A stretch of DNA of 64,000 bases from Xylanivirga thermophila (GTDB taxonomy: Bacteria > Bacillota > Clostridia > Caldicoprobacterales > Xylanivirgaceae). Where the stretch lies: contig NZ_RXHQ01000004.1 of the NCBI RefSeq assembly GCF_004138105.1, positions 88,289 through 152,288 of the forward strand. The letters are read 5' to 3'. The position numbers and the translations under genes are program-made. The first letter of the stretch is position 1, and every line of letters begins with the position of its first letter. This document shows positions 59,497 through 64,000 of this stretch, in pieces. Below the pieces are notes generated by a model. It was not told the DNA's origin, did no database searches, and worked only from the letters and a program-made list of their open reading frames with translations.

Positions 59497-60158
59497 TCCT
59501 CCACCTGCTCTCTGGTTATAGTGCTAAGAGTAGTTATATTACATTCTAGTGCCTTATTAAGCTTTTCTTTGGCTTGCTCAATATCACCCTGATCGGCATA
59601 TATACAGCCTAGATAGTATAAAGTATCGGCCTGTTCCTCTTTTAAACCTTCCGCTTCTTTAAAATATTTTTTGGCCTTTTCAATATCGCCCATGAAATAA
59701 TAGGTCTGAGCAAGATTATCAAGTATTACCGGGTCCTCATCATCATAATCAAGGGCTTGTATATTATATTCCAACGCCTTATCTAAGTCACCTTTTTCTA
59801 TAAGCAAATAACCAAGGGTACCATATACCCTAGAGTTGTTATATTTCCTTTGGACTTCTTCCAACATTTCTATCGCAATATCAATTTCACCCAGTTTCCA
59901 ATATGCCAAAGATAAATTAGTCTTAGCCATCATCTTAGTATTTTCCTTGGGAGTATTTATAAGTATACCGCTAAATATATCCTTTGCCTTTGCAAATTCT
60001 CCTTTTTTAAGCAATAGCACACCATAAGCCAATCTATAATTAGCTTTATCCATCCCTTTTTCCATACCAGATTTATAATACTTTTCAGCCTTGTCAAGCT
60101 TTTTTCTAGAATGATTATAGTAACCTAAAAAGCCATACCAATTGCCAACAAAAGACAT
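59475..60158 (-). CDS. Tetratricopeptide repeat protein
   Basis: The 227 residues consist mainly of five or six TPR units, e.g. DKALEYNIQALDYDDEDP and GDIEKAKKYFKEAEGLKEEQ. The N-terminus MSFVGNWYGFLGYYNHS is not clearly a signal peptide. TPRs mediate protein contacts, and nothing in the context shows the partner. It is convergent with the second PBP and divergent from ychF. Confidence 0.88.
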   Translation of the reverse strand: MSFVGNWYGFLGYYNHSRKKLDKAEKYYKSGMEKGMDKANYRLAYGVLLLKKGEFAKAKDIFSGILINTPKENTKMMAKTNLSLAYWKLGEIDIAIEMLEEVQRKYNNSRVYGTLGYLLIEKGDLDKALEYNIQALDYDDEDPVILDNLAQTYYFMGDIEKAKKYFKEAEGLKEEQADTLYYLGCIYADQGDIEQAKEKLNKALECNITTLSTITREQVEDKLKELS

Positions 60159-60273
60159 TATATATTCATCCTTTCCCTGCCCTCGTTTTAAAAAAGATTA
60201 TGTAAATCATTATAGCACATATTCCCTATAAAAGGTATGCCCACGTAATCCATAGAAATAAGGTTTGTGAACA

Positions 60274-60302
60274 TTGATTATTTGATTTAAATAATATATA
60301 AT
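60274..60302 (+). promoter_or_regulatory. Sigma-A promoter of ychF
   Basis: TTGATT (60274-60279) and a perfect TATAAT (60297-60302) are 17 bp apart, about 40 bases before the start codon. Confidence 0.8.
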
Positions 60303-60343
60303 TGGTTATTGTGTAAAGAACTCTTATGTTTGGAGGATTGGAA

Positions 60344-61441
60344 ATGAAACTAGGTATTATGGGTTTACCTAATGTAGGTAAAAGCACCCTTTTTAATGCT
60401 ATAACCAAGGCGGGAGCACAAGCTGAAAATTACCCTTTTTGCACCATTGAACCTAATGTAGGCGTAGTCCCTGTACCTGATAAGAGATTGGACAAGTTAG
60501 CAGAGATGTATAACCCAGAAAAAATTACACCTACATCCATTGAATTTGTAGATATAGCAGGTTTGGTGAAAGGTGCCAGTAAAGGTGAAGGATTGGGCAA
60601 TAAATTTTTATCCCATATCCGCGAGGTGGACGCAATAGTCCACGTAGTACGTTGCTTTGAGGATGAAAATGTAACCCATGTAGACGGATCTATAGATCCT
60701 ATTCGAGATATAGAAACTATAAATTTGGAGCTAGTCTTTGCAGATTTGGAAAGTCTTGACAAACAAATATCTAGGGTACAACGATCTGCAAAAAGTGGCG
60801 ATAAAAAGTATATCGAAGAATTGCAGGTAATGGAGTATATTAAAGAAAATCTAGAAAAAGGAATCCCAGTTCGAAATCTAACATTTTCAGAAGAGCAGCA
60901 GGATTTCGTAAGACAACTTTTTATGCTAACATCAAAGCCTATAATATATGCTGCAAATATATCGGAAGATGATATAGAAACTGATGTATACTCCCTCCCA
61001 TTGGTTAAAAAAGTTATGGAATATGCACAAAAAGAACACGCTAAAGTACTGGTCATATGTGCAAAGATAGAAGAAGAAATCGCACAGCTCGATGATGATG
61101 AAAAACAGATGTTTTTAGAAGAGATGGGGATTGAAAGTTCTGGGCTTGACAGACTAATATCTGCATGTTATAGCCTCCTTGGGCTCATAAGTTTCTTAAC
61201 TGCTGGACCTACAGAAGTAAGGGCTTGGACCATAAAAGAGGGCACCAAAGCTCCCCAGGCTGCCGGCAAAATACACAGCGATTTTGAACGTGGTTTTATT
61301 AGGGCAGAAGTAGTGCCATATGATACACTCATATCATTAGGTTCATATAATGCAGCAAAGGAAAAAGGACTGGTACGCTCAGAAGGTAAGGAATATGTAA
61401 TGCAAGATGGCGATGTAGTAGTTTTTCGATTTAATGTTTAA
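60344..61441 (+). CDS. ychF: Redox-regulated ATPase YchF (Obg family)
   Basis: The 365 residues start MKLGIMGLPNVGKSTLFNA with the P-loop at about residues 7-15, then VDIAGLVKGASKGEGLGN. YAANISED replaces the GTPase NKxD, as expected for an ATP-preferring YchF. A TGS domain closes it (GPTEVRAWTIKEGTKAPQ). The ATG at 60344 has GGAGG seven bases upstream; a frame start at 60326 lies before it. One GGCGGGAG octamer is present. Confidence 0.97.
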   Translation: MKLGIMGLPNVGKSTLFNAITKAGAQAENYPFCTIEPNVGVVPVPDKRLDKLAEMYNPEKITPTSIEFVDIAGLVKGASKGEGLGNKFLSHIREVDAIVHVVRCFEDENVTHVDGSIDPIRDIETINLELVFADLESLDKQISRVQRSAKSGDKKYIEELQVMEYIKENLEKGIPVRNLTFSEEQQDFVRQLFMLTSKPIIYAANISEDDIETDVYSLPLVKKVMEYAQKEHAKVLVICAKIEEEIAQLDDDEKQMFLEEMGIESSGLDRLISACYSLLGLISFLTAGPTEVRAWTIKEGTKAPQAAGKIHSDFERGFIRAEVVPYDTLISLGSYNAAKEKGLVRSEGKEYVMQDGDVVVFRFNV

Positions 61442-61442
61442 A

Positions 61443-61491
61443 AAAGACTTCTTCCAGTGATAACTCAATCAGCACTGGAAGAAGTCTTTTA
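61443..61491. terminator. Bidirectional terminator between ychF and a convergent gene
   Basis: A perfect 18-bp stem (AAAAGACTTCTTCCAGTG and its inverse) encloses a 13-base loop, with A- and T-runs at the outer ends. It starts two bases after the ychF stop and reaches the stop codon of the minus-strand gene. Confidence 0.92.
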
Positions 61492-61956
61492 TTCATTTAT
61501 AGATTTCATATCTATTATAAAATTTTGGTACACTTCAAATTCATACCATTCTTTCGGCTTCACATTTTTTAGTGTCTTATTAGCATCAAAGAGTAACATT
61601 TGTTCAATTTCATCATCCGAATCTTCCTTAACCATAATTTCATAGTAAAAAAGTTTATTGTCTTTATACACCGGCTTATTTGATATGCTTTGAATCCGGG
61701 CTTTCTTGAGGCGGGAGCGACCCGTAAATAATTCCTTTAAAAATTTATAGTATGTTGCCACTGGAGTACCATAAATACCCCAGAAAAAAATAGATAAACA
61801 AATTCCCACTAAAAGTATAATAAGTCCTAATGCATTTTTTGCATATTTAGCAACAAATATTGAACACACTAAAAAAACAGCTAACATAATAAATATCTTT
61901 ATTGATGTATCCCTTATCTGTGTTTTCGTCTGCATCAAATCCTGTTCTGTATACAT
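61489..61956 (-). CDS. Unknown membrane protein (155 aa)
   Basis: The protein has a polar N-terminus, two membrane helices (about residues 20-36 and 41-61) and a C-terminal soluble part of about 80 residues with KPVYKDNKLFYYEIMVKE. AGGAGG precedes the ATG. I do not recognise a family. It lies 42 bases after the pspC gene and may be co-transcribed with it. A GGCGGGAG octamer lies here in antisense orientation. Confidence 0.75.
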   Translation of the reverse strand: MYTEQDLMQTKTQIRDTSIKIFIMLAVFLVCSIFVAKYAKNALGLIILLVGICLSIFFWGIYGTPVATYYKFLKELFTGRSRLKKARIQSISNKPVYKDNKLFYYEIMVKEDSDDEIEQMLLFDANKTLKNVKPKEWYEFEVYQNFIIDMKSINE

Positions 61957-61998
61957 ATAGCATCCTCCTTTAAATAATCATTGTTATGGAAAAAATAT

Positions 61999-62196
61999 TT
62001 ACCATTCTTCTAATTTATTTGGCATAGCAAGTGCTATTAAAAAATAAGCCAAAATACCTGCACCATAGATACAGGAAAAAATTATCCAAATAATTCTTAT
62101 CCAGGTGCTGTCAATGCCAAAAAACTCTGCAAAACCTCCGCAAACACCACAGATTTTTCTATCTTTTCTTGATTTATATAATTTTTTCTCATACAT
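61999..62196 (-). CDS. PspC domain protein
   Basis: The 65 residues consist of one PspC domain: KLYKSRKDRKICGVCGGFAE at the start and a membrane helix near residues 30-56. In enterobacteria PspC senses envelope stress; in Bacillota stand-alone copies occur without a full psp operon, as here. The ATG at 62196 has GGTGG nine bases upstream; earlier in-frame starts exist. Confidence 0.87.
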   Translation of the reverse strand: MYEKKLYKSRKDRKICGVCGGFAEFFGIDSTWIRIIWIIFSCIYGAGILAYFLIALAMPNKLEEW

Positions 62197-62328
62197 ATAC
62201 ATTATCCACCCATCCATTAAGAATTTCCATCTAGTATTTATTATACAATATTAATATATCGTTTGTATAGGAAAATTTCCTACATATCGGGTAGGAGGTA
62301 GATAATTATTTTATCTACCGACCTCCCA

Positions 62329-62362
62329 CAGCACCGTACATACGGTTCCGTATACGGCGCTT
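62329..62362 (-). ncRNA. Group II intron domain V
   Basis: On the minus strand GCGCCGTA pairs with TACGGTGC. A two-base TG bulge follows, then TACG/CGTA closed by a GAAC tetraloop. This is the canonical domain V fold, directly after the stop codon of the reverse transcriptase remnant. Confidence 0.88.
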
Positions 62363-62364
62363 CT

Positions 62365-63356
62365 CTAGTTTTCACATCTTTTCAGGTAGTAGTCAGCCAT
62401 GGACATATAACCAAGGCTGACTATTACTTTATTTGTAAGTACACTATTCAGCATTATTGCTGACCGCCAAATTCCTTTGCGGCAGTTTGCCAGTTCATGT
62501 ACTTTCCATTCAGGCATGCCAAATTGCTTAATCATTTGGTATCTCGTCTTGATTTTCTTCCATTGTTTCCAATAAATAGCCCTCATTCTACGGCGTAACC
62601 ATTCATCTGTACTCCTTAGCAGTTGTTTCATGTCTGCCATTACAAAACAATTCACCCATCCTCTTATGAATTGCGTCAATTTCAATGCTCTGTATTCGTT
62701 GCCCCATCCGTTACTTCTCGATGTGAGCTCTTTTAACTTTGCTTTCATTTTCGCTATTGATTTAGGATGTACTCTCATTGTAGTGGACTTAATGGTCCGC
62801 CTTGAGGCATTCCAACGTCTGTCTTTTCAAATATCCCATTACTGATTACTCCTGCATTAAGATATTTGTGAATAAGCGATATTACTCTGCCATCCTTGAT
62901 GGTATGTGATAACACTTCAATAAGTTTGCTTTGACACACTGTACCAAAGAATTTCTCTAAATCCATATCTACCACATATACATAACCATCATTAACATTC
63001 TGCTGGCATTGCCTCAGTGCATCATGCGCACCTCTAGCTGGACGAAAGCCAAAACTATAATCATAAAACTGTTCCTCAAATATCGGTGATAACACCTGTG
63101 TGATTGCCTGTTGAATTACTCTGTCAACCACTGTTGGTATTCCAAGTTTTCTAACCTTGCCTTTTTCCTCTTTGGGTATCTCTACCCTTCTTACCGGATT
63201 TGGATGGTATTTCCCATCCTTTATCTGTTGAATCAGTTGCTTTTGGTTATCTTTAAGAAATGTAAAAAGTTCATCTACATTCATCCTATCAACACCGCCT
63301 GCCCCTTTGTTGGATTTCACTTTTTTGTACGCATTATTAAGGTTGTTCCTGTCCAT
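62365..63356 (-). pseudogene. ltrA: Group II intron reverse transcriptase/maturase with internal deletion
   Basis: Two fragments remain. 62775-63356 encodes RT domains 0 to about 4, including FGFRPARGAHDAL and VDMDLEKFF, and ends MPQGGPLSPLQ-stop. 62365-62778, in another frame, starts MRVHPKSIAKMKAKLKELTS and holds the maturase domain ending GYMSMADYYLKR. The segment with the catalytic YADD and the rest of the palm, roughly 100 residues, is missing at the junction near 62778. No endonuclease domain is present, as in class C. The N-terminus also seems short, with a TAG just before the first ATG. Reverse transcription is not possible. Confidence 0.9.
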
Positions 63357-63593
63357 CTATCTGCCACATATACATTAGTTAATTCCGAGTAGTTATTGGA
63401 CTTCAGTTTGTTATGCAACCTTATCCTTAACTAATGCCTGATGTGATTTCTGTTCGTCAGACCAGAGATTTGCCATCCGGCTTCCTTCAGATTCGCAATC
63501 ACTCGCGACACCCTTGCCATTGGCTATGTCTTTCCCACTACTAGGGCAGACTTGGGACTTCAACCCATTAGATTGTGTCCATGCTGGGCGCAC

Positions 63594-63630
63594 ATAAAAA
63601 AACCCCCAAATCAATTATGATTTAGAGGTT
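63594..63630 (-). terminator. Terminator of the tRNA-Val/tRNA-fMet operon
   Basis: A 13-bp stem (two G-U pairs) with a TAAT loop is followed by TTTTTTTAT on the minus strand. The group II intron begins at the next base. Confidence 0.88.
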
Positions 63631-63642
63631 TCTTTAAAAGTT

Positions 63643-63719
<77 letters not shown>

Positions 63720-63732
63720 GCAATATTCTTCA

Positions 63733-63808
63733 TGGTGGGGCATACAGGACTCGAACCTGTGACTTTCACCACGTCAAGATGACACTCTACCAACTGAGTT
63801 AATGCCCC
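63733..63808 (-). tRNA. tRNA-Val (GAC)
   Basis: A 76-base cloverleaf with acceptor GGGGCAT/ATGCCCC, discriminator A and encoded CCA. Anticodon stem TCATC/GGTGA encloses the loop TTGACGT, so the anticodon is GAC, reading valine GUC and GUU codons. It lies 13 bases upstream of tRNA-fMet. Confidence 0.95.
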
Positions 63809-63828
63809 ATCGCTTACACAACATTCTT

Positions 63829-63857
63829 ATCATAACCCATATTTCAATCTTTGTCAA
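63829..63857 (-). promoter_or_regulatory. Promoter of the tRNA operon
   Basis: On the minus strand TTGACA (63852-63857) and TATGAT (63829-63834) are 17 bp apart, about 20 bases before tRNA-Val. A second TTGACA (63879-63884) with TATCTT (63856-63861) at 17 bp overlaps it upstream. Confidence 0.85.
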
Positions 63858-64000
63858 GATATCTTTTAACTCAGTGTGTGTCAAGTTTTCGTTGGCACCT
63901 TTTTCTTCCAGAAAGTCAATCGCTATAATAATCAAGAAAAACATCTTAAATTTTACCATTTACCAAAGTTGTCAAGCCTAAAATGTACTTCGCTACGCTC
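63858..64000. other. Region without a recognisable gene
   Basis: Apart from a second and a third TTGACA (63879-63884 and 63970-63975, minus strand), I see no gene or RNA here. A 61-residue open frame crosses it but runs into tRNA-Val. It may be the leader of a longer RNA operon that starts beyond the window. Confidence 0.4.

Larger units (their letters stand above)
62286..63593 (-). mobile_element. Degenerate group II intron, class C-like, behind a tRNA-operon terminator
   Basis: The 5' end GTGCGCCCAGC at 63593 fits the group II GUGYG boundary. It starts directly after the T-run of an intrinsic terminator, the typical insertion site of class C introns. Domain I-like sequence runs to about 63360, then the broken reverse transcriptase, then domain V (about 62329-62362). 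Domain VI, with a 9-bp stem, leads to a 3' end near 62286 (CCCGAT), where the exact boundary is uncertain. At about 1.3 kb it is shorter than complete introns because part of the reverse transcriptase is deleted. Confidence 0.85.

Noticed and set aside
60430..61056. 208-residue open frame on the minus strand inside ychF
   Set aside because: It is fully antisense to a clear ychF gene, has no ribosome site, and its serine-rich translation has the composition of a shadow frame.
63774..63959. 61-residue frame ending in tRNA-Val, perhaps a transposase remnant
   Set aside because: I see no transposase motif, and the frame overlaps the tRNA and its promoter. No terminal inverted repeat pair could be defined.

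Overview
The window is a gene-dense, AT-rich stretch of a chromosome from a flagellated, endospore-forming member of the class Clostridia (Bacillota). The evidence is a flagellar basal-body operon, spoIIA-sigF next to spoVA, T-box leaders, the ruvCAB-queA-tgt-yajC order, the recJ-apt-relA-dtd-hemZ-hisS-aspS order, a SCIFF peptide with its radical-SAM maturase, and alaS-ireB-ruvX-yrzB. Most genes lie on the minus strand. I cannot name the genus.

Layout, left to right. 0-2.4 kb: flgB-flgC-fliE-fliF (fliF cut by the window edge). 2.4-8.3 kb: alaS-ireB-ruvX-yrzB, an AI-2E-family membrane protein, a 53-residue basic protein and a PRC-barrel protein. 8.4-14.1 kb: serine/glycine metabolism (a class V aminotransferase and serA behind a serine T-box; glyA with rarA). 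14.2-19.2 kb: hisS-aspS-tcdA-rseC-trxA behind an aspartate-type T-box. 19.2-27 kb: recJ-apt-relA-dtd-MBL hydrolase-hemZ. 27-31.8 kb: yajC, a TIGR04086-type membrane protein, SCIFF peptide and maturase, secDF. 31.9-38.8 kb: tgt, queA, ruvBAC and a U32-family protein. 39-41.6 kb: argGH on the plus strand under an ARG box. 41.7-46 kb: proA, a BofC-domain protein, a PAP2-like protein, a lone ATP-cone protein, yebC and yunB. 46.2-49.2 kb and 57-59.5 kb: two class A penicillin-binding proteins. 49.2-54 kb: the sporulation block spoIIAA-spoIIAB-sigF-(small ORF)-spoVAA to spoVAE, with recognisable sigma-H-type and sigma-G-type promoters. 54-56.8 kb: two unknown proteins and ftsH. 59.5-62.2 kb: TPR protein, ychF, a membrane protein and PspC. 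62.3-63.6 kb: a decayed class C-like group II intron sitting exactly behind a tRNA-operon terminator. 63.6-63.9 kb: tRNA-fMet and tRNA-Val.

Regulation is readable in many places. Two T-boxes have identifiable specifier codons (UCC for Ser, GAC for Asp) that agree with the discriminator base they would pair with. Consensus-like sigma-A promoters precede alaS, the serine operon, glyA, hisS, secD, ruvC, the U32 gene, yebC, ychF and the tRNAs. Many genes end in clear hairpin terminators.

The most unusual signal is not a gene. The octamer GGCGGGAG occurs at least 22 times on the two strands, where a sequence of this base composition should hold well under one. It is used in different reading frames, mostly in the coding sense, and three copies are antisense. 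It resembles a Chi-type or other genome-wide recognition word, and its core GCGG is shared with the Bacillus Chi sequence AGCGG. Other points worth a second look are the SCIFF module, a tyrosine-rich protein under a sigma-K-like promoter inside a perfect 13-bp inverted repeat, and a small membrane protein heading the spoVA operon.
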